Positions 16,268 through 25,843 are shown, numbered from the stretch's first letter. The stretch: DNA of 64,000 nt from an uncultured Pelagibacteraceae bacterium (GCA_902595815.1 CACJRL010000004.1:1-64000); one strand, 5' to 3'. Numbers and translations are program-made. Notes: generated by a model not told the origin, from the sequence alone.

Positions 16268-18193
16268 ATGTTTACTCAAATAATTACAATATTAATTGTC
16301 GTATCAATTATCGGGTGCATACTTTATGGAAGACGTTTAATAAAAACTGAAAAAGTTGATGCAGTTTTTGGAAATCCAGAAAGAGCAAAAGGTGGAACTC
16401 ATTGGATAATTGTCGGAAGCAGTGCAATATTGTTAGTTTGGCTTTATTATTCTTGGGATATTGCAAAAGGATTTTATCCAAAATCAGCAAATGAATTATG
16501 TCAGGTAGCAAAAATAAATGAGTCTTTACTAGGATTAAAATATCAATTTCCAATTGAAGAAAGAGAATTCAAAAGTACTTCAATAATAAAAATAGAAAAT
16601 AAAAATCTTAAAAAAATAAGTTTTGAAATTCAAAATTCGCCAGATTTAAACAACATACAGAAAACTGCATTAGTTGGTTTTATTAATAAAACAAACAAAT
16701 TAATTCCATTGCTTACTAACGATAATCTAATGGAGATTAATACAAAATTAAAAATAGATGAGATGACTGATGAAATTAGATTGTTAAGCACTAATTTTCA
16801 AAAGAAAGATTATCCATTTGAAACACCAGAGCAAAAAAATGAAAGACAAAAGGCAATTGCTGAGCAAGGAAGCTGGGGTATAGTAACTGTAAGTGCCGGT
16901 ACAGGATCAATAGAAAACACTATTGAAGTGCCTTTAGTACCTGAAACTGATAGAGGGTTAAAATTTCACACTGCAGCTGAACAATTAAAAAAAATTAATG
17001 ATAAATTTTTTAAATTAAGAAACCATAATCCTCAATTCAAAAATGCAATAAAAGAACTTAAATCAGAGATAAAATTATATAGAAAAAATTTAGATGATAC
17101 TGAGGAAGTGGCATCTACTTACGCAAAAAACATTGTAAAAATTGCAAGAAGAATTGAATTTGCAAGTATTTATCCACCAAATGCTCTTAATGAAATGCAA
17201 AATGCAATTATTGAATTTGATAATCTTCAAAAAACTGAGCAAGGGGGTTTAAGATTAATTGACATTCTTTTATTCCCGGCAGGAACTATCGTTGCAAGTG
17301 GACCTAGTTGTTCTGAGCAGGGTTCAGGTAGATGGTTACCAAAACCCTCGGATACACTTAATAAATTTATTTTAATGTCTAAGCCAAGTGTAGGTTACAA
17401 AAATATCCCACTTCTTTGGATTGATATGATGGATGTAAGCCAGATAATTGGCTTTATATTGCCGGATTGGATAGCCGATGTTTTACCTGGAGAATATCCG
17501 GTTCACACTAAAGACGGTGTGGTTAAGCAAAATTTTAAAGGTAAAGTTTTAAAAATTGTTACTGGTGATTTTAAATTATTTAAAATCCCTGTTCCTTATG
17601 GTCATATTTGGGATTCATTTTTAAGAGTTTTTCTTGGGTTAGTTTTTGGAATATTGATTGGTGTACCATTAGGACTTTTCATGGGCTTAAATAGATTTGC
17701 TAAAGGTTTCTTTGATCCATTAATTGAACTTTATAGACCAGTACCTCCTCTTGCGTGGGCTCCTTTAATAATCTCGGTTTTAGGGATTGATAATACAGGA
17801 AAAGTATTTTTATTATTTATGGTTTCATTATCTATAATGATTATTTCAGCCAGAGCTGGAGCATCAGGTACACAGTTATCTAAAATACATGCAGCGCATT
17901 CTCTTGGTGCTTCTAAAAGACAAATACTTAGATATGTTATTTTTCCAAATTCTTTACCTGAAATTTTAACAGGTATTAGAGTAGCTGTTGGTATGTGCTG
18001 GGGCACTTTAGTTGCAGCTGAATTTTTAGCAGGTACAACTGGAATTGGATTTGTTGAAAATGTTGCCAAAAAGTATTTTCAATATGAAGTAATTTGGATC
18101 ACAATTTTTATAATGGGTATGTTGGGTCTTCTTTTTGACGTAACTTTGAGAAAAATTATAGATAAGACGATACCTTGGAGAGGCAAAGGTTAA
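16268..18193 (+). CDS. tauC: Taurine ABC transporter permease with long N-terminal extension
   Basis: A 641-residue permease, far longer than the roughly 270 residues of E. coli TauC. The last 250 residues form the usual BPD_transp_1 domain, with GHIWDSFLRVFLGLVFGILIG at its start and the EAA loop AAHSLGASKRQILRYVIFP. Before it lie two N-terminal membrane helices (about 1-20 and 45-64) and a soluble, probably periplasmic region of roughly 300 residues rich in Lys, Glu and Asn with predicted helices. This region may gate or assist docking of TauA. The gene begins right after tauB. Transport role is secure by context; the extension's role is unknown. Confidence 0.88.
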   Translation: MFTQIITILIVVSIIGCILYGRRLIKTEKVDAVFGNPERAKGGTHWIIVGSSAILLVWLYYSWDIAKGFYPKSANELCQVAKINESLLGLKYQFPIEEREFKSTSIIKIENKNLKKISFEIQNSPDLNNIQKTALVGFINKTNKLIPLLTNDNLMEINTKLKIDEMTDEIRLLSTNFQKKDYPFETPEQKNERQKAIAEQGSWGIVTVSAGTGSIENTIEVPLVPETDRGLKFHTAAEQLKKINDKFFKLRNHNPQFKNAIKELKSEIKLYRKNLDDTEEVASTYAKNIVKIARRIEFASIYPPNALNEMQNAIIEFDNLQKTEQGGLRLIDILLFPAGTIVASGPSCSEQGSGRWLPKPSDTLNKFILMSKPSVGYKNIPLLWIDMMDVSQIIGFILPDWIADVLPGEYPVHTKDGVVKQNFKGKVLKIVTGDFKLFKIPVPYGHIWDSFLRVFLGLVFGILIGVPLGLFMGLNRFAKGFFDPLIELYRPVPPLAWAPLIISVLGIDNTGKVFLLFMVSLSIMIISARAGASGTQLSKIHAAHSLGASKRQILRYVIFPNSLPEILTGIRVAVGMCWGTLVAAEFLAGTTGIGFVENVAKKYFQYEVIWITIFIMGMLGLLFDVTLRKIIDKTIPWRGKG

Positions 18194-18196
18194 TCC

Positions 18197-19252
18197 TTAA
18201 TCGTCAAGTAACCGTAATTCTTTTTCGTCGAATTTTAAATAAACGTTTTCTCCAACATTAAATATTTCATTTGTATCGCTAGAAACTACGTAAATCTTTC
18301 CGACTTTTGAATTTACTATATACTGATAACTATTTCCAACAAATGACGCATTATTAACAGATGCATGTATTGAGTTTTCTTCAGGACTTTTTGAAATAGT
18401 TATTTTTTCTGGTCTTAAAGAAACGGAAACTGAACTTTCTAATTTTTGATCACTTTCTATATTAATTTTCATTTCTGCTAATTGGATCTCGTAAGTATTA
18501 TTATTTTGATTAATGATTTCAGCTTTAACAACATTTGCGTCTCCTATGAAATTAGCTACAAATTTAGTTTTAGGAAAGTTATACAATTCTTTTGGGCTTC
18601 CTTGTTGAGCAATAATAGCATTGTTCATTACAATTACTTTGTCAGAAATTGCTAATGCTTCCTCTTGATCGTGAGTTACATAAATTGTAGTTACTCCAAG
18701 TTTTTGTTGAATTTCTCTAATATCCTCTCTTACTTGTCTTCTTAATTTTGCATCTAAATTAGATAAAGGCTCGTCAAAGAGTAGAACCTTAGGTTTCAGT
18801 ACAATTGCTCTTGCAACTGCTACTCTTTGCTGCTGACCTCCAGATAGCTCTGAGGGCATCCTATTTTCATAACCTTCTAAATTAACTAACTTCAGAGTTT
18901 CTAAAGATTTTTCTGTAAATTCTTCTTTTGGAACATTTATCATCTTTAAACCATACGATACATTTTCAAGCACACTCATATGTGGGAATAAAGCATAAGA
19001 TTGAAATACCATAGATACATCTCTATCTGTCGCTGGTAATAATGTTACATCTTCATTTTCTACTAAAATTTTACCACTAGTAGCTCTTTCTAGACCAGCA
19101 ATAATTCTTAAAGAAGTAGTTTTTCCGCATCCAGAGGGACCTAGTAATGTAGTCAGTGTTCCTGCTTCAAAAGTACAACTCACATTATCAACAGCAACGG
19201 TCTCATTAAATTTTTTTGTAATATTTTCAAATTTTACTTCTGCTTTTTTCAT
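18197..19252 (-). CDS. ABC importer ATPase, AfuC/FbpC-type
   Basis: A 351-residue ABC ATPase of the iron/spermidine/sugar (FbpC, PotA, AfuC) group. Walker A GPSGCGKTT is at 38-46, signature LSGGQQQRVAVARA, Walker B VLLFDEPLSNLDAKLR, and the H-loop VTHDQEEAL. A C-terminal TOBE-like regulatory domain begins near residue 240 (SVSLRPEKI within it). It overlaps the permease gene by one base and belongs to the three-gene afu-like operon. Its subclass (CUT1/iron) could in principle also energise the ATPase-less CUT1 importer at 35-38 kb; that is speculation. Confidence 0.9.
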   Translation of the reverse strand: MKKAEVKFENITKKFNETVAVDNVSCTFEAGTLTTLLGPSGCGKTTSLRIIAGLERATSGKILVENEDVTLLPATDRDVSMVFQSYALFPHMSVLENVSYGLKMINVPKEEFTEKSLETLKLVNLEGYENRMPSELSGGQQQRVAVARAIVLKPKVLLFDEPLSNLDAKLRRQVREDIREIQQKLGVTTIYVTHDQEEALAISDKVIVMNNAIIAQQGSPKELYNFPKTKFVANFIGDANVVKAEIINQNNNTYEIQLAEMKINIESDQKLESSVSVSLRPEKITISKSPEENSIHASVNNASFVGNSYQYIVNSKVGKIYVVSSDTNEIFNVGENVYLKFDEKELRLLDD

Positions 19253-21450
19253 TATCCAAAATTTCCTTGTAATATTCCTGCTGTTTCCTCTCTTCTTCCT
19301 AATTTTCTTTTACCTATTATTAATTGCATTAATGTTATTGTAAATAACATAACAACAATTAATGCAGATGAATAAACAATTGCTAGACCATAATCATTGT
19401 TTTCTAATCTTCCTAATATATATGAGACAGCTAAATCATAATTAGCACTAACAAGGAATATAACAGCACTAATTGCCGTCATTGCTCTAACAAAACTAAA
19501 AACTAAAGAAGCAGTAATTGCAGGTTTAAGCAATGGAAGAATTACATTTCTAAATGTTTGAGAACTAGATGCATTCAATGTTGATGATGCTTCATCTAAA
19601 TGAGGATCTAATTGATTCATTGAAGCTATACCTGCCCTAACCCCAACAGGCATATTTCTAAATACAAAAGCGATTACCAAAATAATTCCTGTTCCTGTAA
19701 GTTCAAGTGGCGGAACATTAAACGCAAAAACGTAACTCACACCAATAACACTTCCAGGTATTGCAAAACTTAACATTGTGCCGAATTCGAAAGCATTTTT
19801 TCCTTTAAATTTGTGTCTTGTAAGAAGATATGCTGTTAAAATACCTATTGCAGCAGTAGGAAATGATGAAATTAATGCTATCGCAAAAGTAGTGTTAAAA
19901 GAATTCCACGCGGTACCTGTCCACAAAATTCCTCTTTCTTTAACCCATTCAACACTAAATGCTTCAACATAATGTCTTAACGTAAAACTGTGATCGACAC
20001 CCCACATCTCTACAAATCCACCAAACATAATCATAATATAAATTATAAATGTAAGGAGCGCCCAAGGTAGAACAGTTGAGTAAATTATCCACTTAGTATT
20101 ATTTGGTAATTCAGGATGAACTCCACTATCACCTTTCCCAGAAATTGAAATATAGGATTTTTTCCCCAACCATTGGTTCTGAAGATAAAACACTACTAGA
20201 ACAACAGTTAATAAAATCATTGCTAATATTGCAGCTTTAGTTTCATCATACTGTGCACCCACAATTGCAAAGAATATTTCTGTAGATAAAACATCATATT
20301 CGGCACCTAGCACTAGTGGATTTCCAAAATCAGCTAAGCTTTCAATAAAGCCAAGCAAAAATGCATTCGCAATTCCAGGTCTCATTAAAGGTAACGTAAC
20401 AGTTTTAAAAACTTGCCATTTTGAAGCTCTCAATGTTTGTGAAGCCTCTTCCATTGCAGGACTTACACTTTCAACAACTCCTATCAAAACTAAAAAAGCA
20501 ATAGGTGTAAAAGCAAGAGTTTGTGCAAACCATATTCCTGGTAAACCATAAATCCATCTCGAGGGCTCAATCTCAAATGCCCATTCAAGAAAAGAACTTA
20601 CAACTCCCGTTCTACCGAATAATATTATTATTGCTAAACCGATTACAAATGGAGGTGTTATGATTGGTAAAACAGATAAAATTCTAATCGTTTTTTTAAA
20701 TTTAAAACTTGTTCTTGCAATTAATAAAGCAAAACCTAAACCCAAAATTGTTGATGAGAAAGCTGTAAGTGTTCCCATAGTAACAGTGTTCCAAAAAACA
20801 CCACATGCATAATCACTATATAGACAATCAAGACCCCAAATTCCTTTATTAAATATTTTGGTTGAAAAATTACTAATTTCATATCCACCTTCTGTGCCTT
20901 TAAAGGCAACAGCAAACATTCTAAAAATAGGAAAAAAAACGAAAGTTGAAACTAGAATAATTATGCTTCCTATACTTCCTACAATAAAATTATCTCCGTT
21001 CAACCACCCACGCGAGGATAGCCCATGTGTAATATAAAAAATGAATGTAGAGCATAAAAGAACTGCGCCAGACCCTACTCCAAATTGATTTTCTACATCG
21101 CCAAAAATCGATTGAAAGATTTCAAAATTCCACCCTCTTATGCCAATTGAAAACCCCTGAAGAATAAAATAAAAAATACCAAACAATCCTGAGTACAAGA
21201 AAATTTTGGAATAAATAGGATTATTCTGATTTAATTTTAAAGTTGATAATGGAAAAAATAAAGGAACAATTAAAGGAAGAAGCCAATATTTTTTATTTAT
21301 AAATACCTGCGGTAATACAGAACCGTAATCTTCTAAAGAATATTCTAAAATCCAGTTTATTGAGAAAAACCCGTCACCTGTTACATACCATGGAAATATT
21401 AGGAAACCCAATACTCCGATGAGCATCCAACAGATAACGAGACCTCTCAT
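19252..21450 (-). CDS. Fused two-domain ABC permease, AfuB/FbpB-type
   Basis: A 732-residue permease with two fused BPD_transp_1 halves and around 14 membrane helices. Two EAA loops are visible, EASQTLRASKWQVFKTVTLPL in the first half and EASSTLNASSSQTFRNVILPL in the second, so one polypeptide forms the whole pore. This layout is that of AfuB/FbpB/SfuB permeases. An additional N-terminal membrane region of about 180 residues precedes the first domain. It lies 8 bases after the binding-protein gene and overlaps the ATPase gene, all on the minus strand. Substrate as discussed for the binding protein. Confidence 0.9.
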   Translation of the reverse strand: MRGLVICWMLIGVLGFLIFPWYVTGDGFFSINWILEYSLEDYGSVLPQVFINKKYWLLPLIVPLFFPLSTLKLNQNNPIYSKIFLYSGLFGIFYFILQGFSIGIRGWNFEIFQSIFGDVENQFGVGSGAVLLCSTFIFYITHGLSSRGWLNGDNFIVGSIGSIIILVSTFVFFPIFRMFAVAFKGTEGGYEISNFSTKIFNKGIWGLDCLYSDYACGVFWNTVTMGTLTAFSSTILGLGFALLIARTSFKFKKTIRILSVLPIITPPFVIGLAIIILFGRTGVVSSFLEWAFEIEPSRWIYGLPGIWFAQTLAFTPIAFLVLIGVVESVSPAMEEASQTLRASKWQVFKTVTLPLMRPGIANAFLLGFIESLADFGNPLVLGAEYDVLSTEIFFAIVGAQYDETKAAILAMILLTVVLVVFYLQNQWLGKKSYISISGKGDSGVHPELPNNTKWIIYSTVLPWALLTFIIYIMIMFGGFVEMWGVDHSFTLRHYVEAFSVEWVKERGILWTGTAWNSFNTTFAIALISSFPTAAIGILTAYLLTRHKFKGKNAFEFGTMLSFAIPGSVIGVSYVFAFNVPPLELTGTGIILVIAFVFRNMPVGVRAGIASMNQLDPHLDEASSTLNASSSQTFRNVILPLLKPAITASLVFSFVRAMTAISAVIFLVSANYDLAVSYILGRLENNDYGLAIVYSSALIVVMLFTITLMQLIIGKRKLGRREETAGILQGNFG

Positions 21451-21458
21451 TTAATTCC

Positions 21459-22496
21459 TTATCTAGGAATTACAGAAACATCGTTATCCCATTTGGATAA
21501 CAAACTCGCTCTAGTACTTTTATCTCCATAAACTTTAAAATTATAATCAATTAAGTTTATTGTTGATAAGTCTGGAGCATCAGGATCAGCTTTTGCTTTA
21601 GTATTAGATGGCACTTGCAGAGATTTTCCTGAAGTGAAGACCATAGTTTGAATAGCGGGACTTAAAGCCCAGTCGTAAAACTTTTTAGCTTCCTTCATAT
21701 TTCTTGCACCTGCAATAATACTCATAGATCCAACTTCATATCCAGTTCCTTCAGCTGGTGAGACCGTAACAACCGGCAAACCTTTTTTTGTTTGTTTCAC
21801 ACCATCATGTTGGAAACAAATACCGATTAAGTTTTCACCTCTACCAGTTGCCTTAATTGGTGCAGAACCAGATTTAGTATATGTATTTATGTTTGCATGA
21901 AGTTTTTTCATGTAATCCCAACCTTTGTCTTCTCCAAATATTTGAAGAATAGTGGCTAAGGTAGTGTAAGCAGTTCCAGATGAGTTTGGATTTGCTACTT
22001 GTATTTCACCTTTATATATTGGTTTTGTTAAATCCATCCATGATTTTGGAGCTGGAAGACCTTTTTTTGCTAAAAGATCTTTGTTGTATCCAAATCCTAA
22101 TGCACCAACATAAATTCCTACTGATTTAAAATCAGCATTTTTTGCTTGGTTCTGAGCTGCAGGTAATAAATCATTAAAATGAACAGATTTATATTTCTCA
22201 GTTAAATTTTCTTGTGCTGCAGTTAAATGTGGATCGCCTGTTCCACCAAACCAAACATCTCCTTTTGGATTTGATGCTTCTGCTTTTATTTTCGCAAAAG
22301 TTTCACCACTACTTGCTCTTGTCATAGCAACTTTTGTTCCAGTTTCTTTTTCATAAGCTTGTTCAAGCATTTCACAAACGTCTATTTCAACACTACAATA
22401 TAAAGTTAGTTTTGCAGCTGAAGCTTTATTTGTGATACCGAAAAGTGTTAATGAAAGAACTAGAGCCATAGAAGCTACTTTAAGTATATTTTTCAT
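21459..22496 (-). CDS. ABC importer binding protein, AfuA-like
   Basis: A 345-residue periplasmic binding protein with a signal peptide (to about residue 27). It resembles AfuA closely: the mature start TLYCSVEIDVCEMLEQAY, GDVWFGGTGDPHLTA, GEIQVANPNSSGTAYTTLAT and KKLHANINTYTKSGSAP are hallmark stretches. AfuA was long annotated as an iron binder, but the Actinobacillus protein was shown to bind hexose phosphates. The canonical ferric FbpA tyrosine pair near the C-terminus is not evident here. Phosphorylated sugars, another phosphate ester, or iron are possible ligands. It is the first gene of the three-gene operon and is divergent from the Ldh2-type dehydrogenase. Confidence 0.87.
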   Translation of the reverse strand: MKNILKVASMALVLSLTLFGITNKASAAKLTLYCSVEIDVCEMLEQAYEKETGTKVAMTRASSGETFAKIKAEASNPKGDVWFGGTGDPHLTAAQENLTEKYKSVHFNDLLPAAQNQAKNADFKSVGIYVGALGFGYNKDLLAKKGLPAPKSWMDLTKPIYKGEIQVANPNSSGTAYTTLATILQIFGEDKGWDYMKKLHANINTYTKSGSAPIKATGRGENLIGICFQHDGVKQTKKGLPVVTVSPAEGTGYEVGSMSIIAGARNMKEAKKFYDWALSPAIQTMVFTSGKSLQVPSNTKAKADPDAPDLSTINLIDYNFKVYGDKSTRASLLSKWDNDVSVIPR

Positions 22497-22646
22497 ATAT
22501 CCCTCACTTTTTTATTAGTTAATGATAATAAATTTAAACGACTAATGTTAATCTTTTGTTACTTCAAATTTAAAGATAATTTTAATAAATAAAAAAAATA
22601 TTCAATTTATAGTTTAATTTTGAAATCAATTATGTTTACATAAATT

Positions 22647-23651
22647 ATGAATGAAAAAGAGCTTAAAAATCTAATAATTAAAATTTTTATTAATTTTAAA
22701 TTAAGCAGAAAACATTCAGAAGTTTGTGCAAATGCAATTATCAATGCGGAACTTGTAGGTGCGCCTTCACATGGATTGTCTCGTTTAAAAATGTATTGTG
22801 AAAGAATCTCAAAAAAAGTAATTAATCCGAGACCTAAAATAACTGTAAAAAATATATCAAAATCTATATCAATAATTGATGCTGATAATTCTATTGGTTT
22901 TGTTGCAGCAGATGAAGCAATTAAAAAAACTATCCAAAATGCAAAAAAAACTGGGATTGGATTAGTTGCTGTAAAAAACAGCGGACATTATGGTCTATCT
23001 GGATACTACGTGGAACAAGCTGTTAAAAAAAATTTAATAACATTCGCATTTACAAATGCTCCTCCAGCTATTGCGCCTTTTGGTGGAAAAAAATCAGTCT
23101 TTGGAACTAATCCGATATGTTTTGGAACTCAAACAAATAGTAAAGTTCCATTTATACTGGATACATCAATGTCTATGATTAATAGAGGTAAAATTAGGAT
23201 TGCAGAAAAGTTAGGAAAAAAAATACCATATGGAGTTGCTTTAAACAAATTTGGTAAACCAACTACAAATGCAAAAGAAGCTCTTGCTGGGGTACAACTT
23301 CCAATAGCTGGATTTAGAGGATCTGGATTAGCCTGGATGGTAGATATTTTAACTGGAGTATTTGTTGGAAGTAATCATGGTGGCAAAGTAAAAGACCCAT
23401 TTGATGATTTCTCTGGGCCACAAAATATCGGTCATTTATTTTTAGCATTTAAAGACAATCTATTTGTTAAAGATTATAAAAAAGAGATAAAAAAAAATAT
23501 TAAAAGAATAAAAAAAATACCTAATTTAAAAAGACAAAAAATCTTTTATCCTGGCGAGCAAAAGTTTTTAAGAACAAAAACAAACTCTAAAAAATCTATA
23601 AAAATTCCAAAAAATATTAAAAAGGATTTAGATATTCTCTTAGCTAATTAA
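22647..23651 (+). CDS. Ldh2/MDH2-family dehydrogenase (malate/L-sulfolactate type)
   Basis: A 334-residue NAD(P)-dependent 2-hydroxyacid dehydrogenase of the MDH2/Ldh2 (ComC, YlbC) family. The N-terminal VGAPSHGLSRLKMYCERI and the catalytic-His segment VKNSGHYGLSGYY are diagnostic, together with the NPICFGTQT and FILDTSMSM blocks and a conserved GFRGSGLAWMVDILTG. Family members oxidise malate, lactate, ureidoglycolate or sulfolactate. In this window with taurine and HpsN-like genes, sulfolactate is attractive but unproven. It stands alone on the plus strand, divergent from the afuA-like gene, and its 3' end overlaps a small convergent gene by 4 bases. Confidence 0.87.
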   Translation: MNEKELKNLIIKIFINFKLSRKHSEVCANAIINAELVGAPSHGLSRLKMYCERISKKVINPRPKITVKNISKSISIIDADNSIGFVAADEAIKKTIQNAKKTGIGLVAVKNSGHYGLSGYYVEQAVKKNLITFAFTNAPPAIAPFGGKKSVFGTNPICFGTQTNSKVPFILDTSMSMINRGKIRIAEKLGKKIPYGVALNKFGKPTTNAKEALAGVQLPIAGFRGSGLAWMVDILTGVFVGSNHGGKVKDPFDDFSGPQNIGHLFLAFKDNLFVKDYKKEIKKNIKRIKKIPNLKRQKIFYPGEQKFLRTKTNSKKSIKIPKNIKKDLDILLAN

Positions 23652-23854
23652 CCTGCAAAATAACCTAGTATTCCGATAGATAAACAGACTGAAAGAATTA
23701 TTATTTTAGACTGAAAAGCTTCTTTTTTCTGTTTGGTAATTACACGTTTCTTAAGAACATCTATATTTACTTTACGAGGGGACATTCGAATTACTCTCGA
23801 TTTTTTTTCAGGTATTTCAATACTAGATGTTCTATTTAAGCTTTCAGTACTCAT
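23648..23854 (-). CDS. Small protein with basic tail and one C-terminal membrane helix
   Basis: A 68-residue protein not assigned to a family. It has a Ser/Arg/Lys-rich N-terminal two-thirds (SRVIRMSPRKVNIDVLKKR) and a single C-terminal hydrophobic helix (IIILSVCLSIGILGYFAG), which would place the basic part in the cytoplasm. It occupies the only frame between the Ldh2-type gene and the regulator, overlapping the former by 4 bases and with its own short leader shared with the divergent regulator. Its basic cytoplasmic tail could bind nucleic acid, membranes or a partner; this is guesswork. Probably real given position and composition. Confidence 0.6.
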   Translation of the reverse strand: MSTESLNRTSSIEIPEKKSRVIRMSPRKVNIDVLKKRVITKQKKEAFQSKIIILSVCLSIGILGYFAG

Positions 23855-23898
23855 TGAAAATATTAAATCATATAGTAAAAAATTTTACAGAATTTAAC

Positions 23899-23945
23899 TG
23901 TTCAAAATGGGTTGACTCAAGTTTTAAAATTGTTCAAATTGGGTT
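23899..23945 (+). repeat. Tandem operator-like direct repeat upstream of the HTH regulator gene
   Basis: TGTTCAAAATGGGTT at 23899-23913 recurs as TGTTCAAATTGGGTT at 23931-23945 (14 of 15 identical), spaced 32 bases start to start, close to three helical turns. The second copy ends 10 bases before the regulator's ATG. The regulator has two HTH domains, so one protein could contact both copies. Autoregulation is a natural hypothesis; the divergent small gene at 23854 may share control. Confidence 0.6.
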
Positions 23946-23955
23946 TTGATACATT

Positions 23956-24918
23956 ATGAAGCAGCTACCAAGTGTAAATTCCGAACTAGATGATGAACTT
24001 ATCGATAAAATTTTCAAAAATCATTTTGATATTTTAAGTCCTTTTTTTTTAAAACTTATGTCTGAATGGACAATCGGTGCTTATAAAGTGTTTAAAGATA
24101 TAGATACTTACACGATTTTAATTTATTTGATTAGTAAGCAGTTTGATTTTTACAGACGAAATAATTTAAATATAACTTTCAATAATTTTTATAAGGATAA
24201 AACATTAGAGATTGAGAAAATTAACCTTATAAGAATATCAAAGGATCTTAAAATACCAAAAGAAAGTGTCAGAAGAAAAGTTATATCCCTGGAAAAAAAG
24301 GGAATAATTAAAAAAAAGGGCAAGAAGATTACAATAGATAGAAGTGCTTACAATTCAACACAGCCAAATGATACATTAAAAAATATATGCACTCTTTTAT
24401 CTGTTTTTAGTCAAATTTTAAAAGAAGAAAAAGTTATAAAAAACGAAATGTCCAGTAATGAAATTAATAACTTAATAAAACATAATTTCTCATTTTGCTG
24501 GTATCAATTTTATAAATTTTTATTTCCTTACTGCCTAAGGTGGAAAAATTATTTTGGTGATATGGAAATATTTACTATTTTAGCAACTATAATTTTGAAT
24601 AATAATTCAAAAATTGGAAGGCAACTTAAAGGAGTTGATAGTTATTTGGATAAATGGAGAGATAAAATTATTAATAAAAAAATAAAAGGAATTAATGCTA
24701 TGTCTATTTCTGAAATAACAGGAATACCAAGACCAACAGTAGTAAGAAAAATCAAGAAATTAACTAAAAATAAATTTATTTCTTTAGACAAAAATAAATT
24801 GATAAATTTTGATGTCAGCAAACAAAATTTTAAAGATATGTCGATAATCCAAGATGAAAATTTAAAATCAATAAATGTTTTTATAAAAAGAACTTACAAT
24901 CAAATAAATCTTAATTAG
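23956..24918 (+). CDS. Double helix-turn-helix transcriptional regulator
   Basis: A 320-residue protein with an internal duplication. Each half has an aromatic helical region (30-60 and 187-214) followed by a winged HTH: about 91-128 (ISKDLKIPKESVRRKVISLEKKG) and 248-285 (ISEITGIPRPTVVRKIKKLTKN). The HTHs resemble MarR/Crp-like wings. No ligand domain is recognised, although the aromatic helical region could sense a small molecule. An operator-like tandem repeat sits just upstream, suggesting autoregulation. It is convergent with, and overlaps by 8 bases, the BASS transporter gene. I do not know a named homologue; call is by fold pattern. Confidence 0.7.
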   Translation: MKQLPSVNSELDDELIDKIFKNHFDILSPFFLKLMSEWTIGAYKVFKDIDTYTILIYLISKQFDFYRRNNLNITFNNFYKDKTLEIEKINLIRISKDLKIPKESVRRKVISLEKKGIIKKKGKKITIDRSAYNSTQPNDTLKNICTLLSVFSQILKEEKVIKNEMSSNEINNLIKHNFSFCWYQFYKFLFPYCLRWKNYFGDMEIFTILATIILNNNSKIGRQLKGVDSYLDKWRDKIINKKIKGINAMSISEITGIPRPTVVRKIKKLTKNKFISLDKNKLINFDVSKQNFKDMSIIQDENLKSINVFIKRTYNQINLN

Positions 24919-25759
24919 AATTTTTAAGAATATATATAAATATAAATCCAGTTATATACATTATTAATGCATAAGCAGCTGTGGGAACCATGTAAGCGAC
25001 ATCATTGAAAATTTGTGTTGCAACAAATACAGCTAAGGTTCCATTTTGCAATCCACATTCTAAAGAAATACATTTTCTCTGTGGTATTCCAGTTGCAAAA
25101 CCTTTTGCAATGTAAAATGCCGAAGTCATCATAACTACGTTCAATATTAAAACAGCTAAACCCGCTTGACCTAAGTATGATATTATATTTTCTCTTTCTT
25201 CAATCCATATTGCTGCAAATACAACAATAAACAAAATACCTGTAATTCTATTTACAATATTAATATTAGACGAAATAAAGTTTTCAGCAAATTTTCTAAT
25301 TATCATTCCTAGAATTACTGGCACAGTTACAACTAGTGCCATTTTAAGAGCAATACCAGTCATTGTAATATCTGAAGATAAATCAGTTACACCTAATAAT
25401 TTTGCTGAAGTAAAAACAATAAATGGAACAGAAAAAATACTAATTAAACTACCTATTGCTGTTAACGAAATAGATAATGCAACATCTCCATTTGCAAATT
25501 TTGTTAAGACATTTGATGTTACTCCTCCAGGAGCAGCAGCAATAATCATTAATCCTAATGCTAATTCAACTGGTAATCTTAATATTAAAAGTAAAATATA
25601 AGCGACGATTGGGAGAAGGATTAATTGACAAATTATTCCGACTGTAAAATCTTTTGGATTATTTATAACTCTTAAAAAATCTCTAGTTGATAAGCCCAAT
25701 CCCAGACCTAACATTATAAGGGCTAACGCTATAGGTGCAATTTTTGTAACTATCTCCAT
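24911..25759 (-). CDS. Bile acid:sodium symporter (BASS) family transporter
   Basis: A 282-residue membrane protein with about nine to ten helices of the BASS/ARSB-like superfamily. Key features are GLGLGLSTRDFLRVINNPKDF near the N-terminus, the crossover motif AAPGGVTSNVLTKFANGD, and the C-terminal ECGLQNGTLAVFVATQIF crossover. Members import organic anions, such as bile acids, pyruvate or pantoate, with sodium. The substrate cannot be read. Divergent from the phosphotransacetylase-like gene by 84 bases. The nearby sulfonate-type enzymes suggest a small anionic organic acid, as inference only. Confidence 0.87.
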   Translation of the reverse strand: MEIVTKIAPIALALIMLGLGLGLSTRDFLRVINNPKDFTVGIICQLILLPIVAYILLLILRLPVELALGLMIIAAAPGGVTSNVLTKFANGDVALSISLTAIGSLISIFSVPFIVFTSAKLLGVTDLSSDITMTGIALKMALVVTVPVILGMIIRKFAENFISSNINIVNRITGILFIVVFAAIWIEERENIISYLGQAGLAVLILNVVMMTSAFYIAKGFATGIPQRKCISLECGLQNGTLAVFVATQIFNDVAYMVPTAAYALIMYITGFIFIYILKNSN

Positions 25760-25843
25760 CGTTTATTCAATTTTAAACTATTTTTATATCGAACGTAATA
25801 AAAAATATTGATATTTAGAACCATAACAAATATTTAAACTCAT

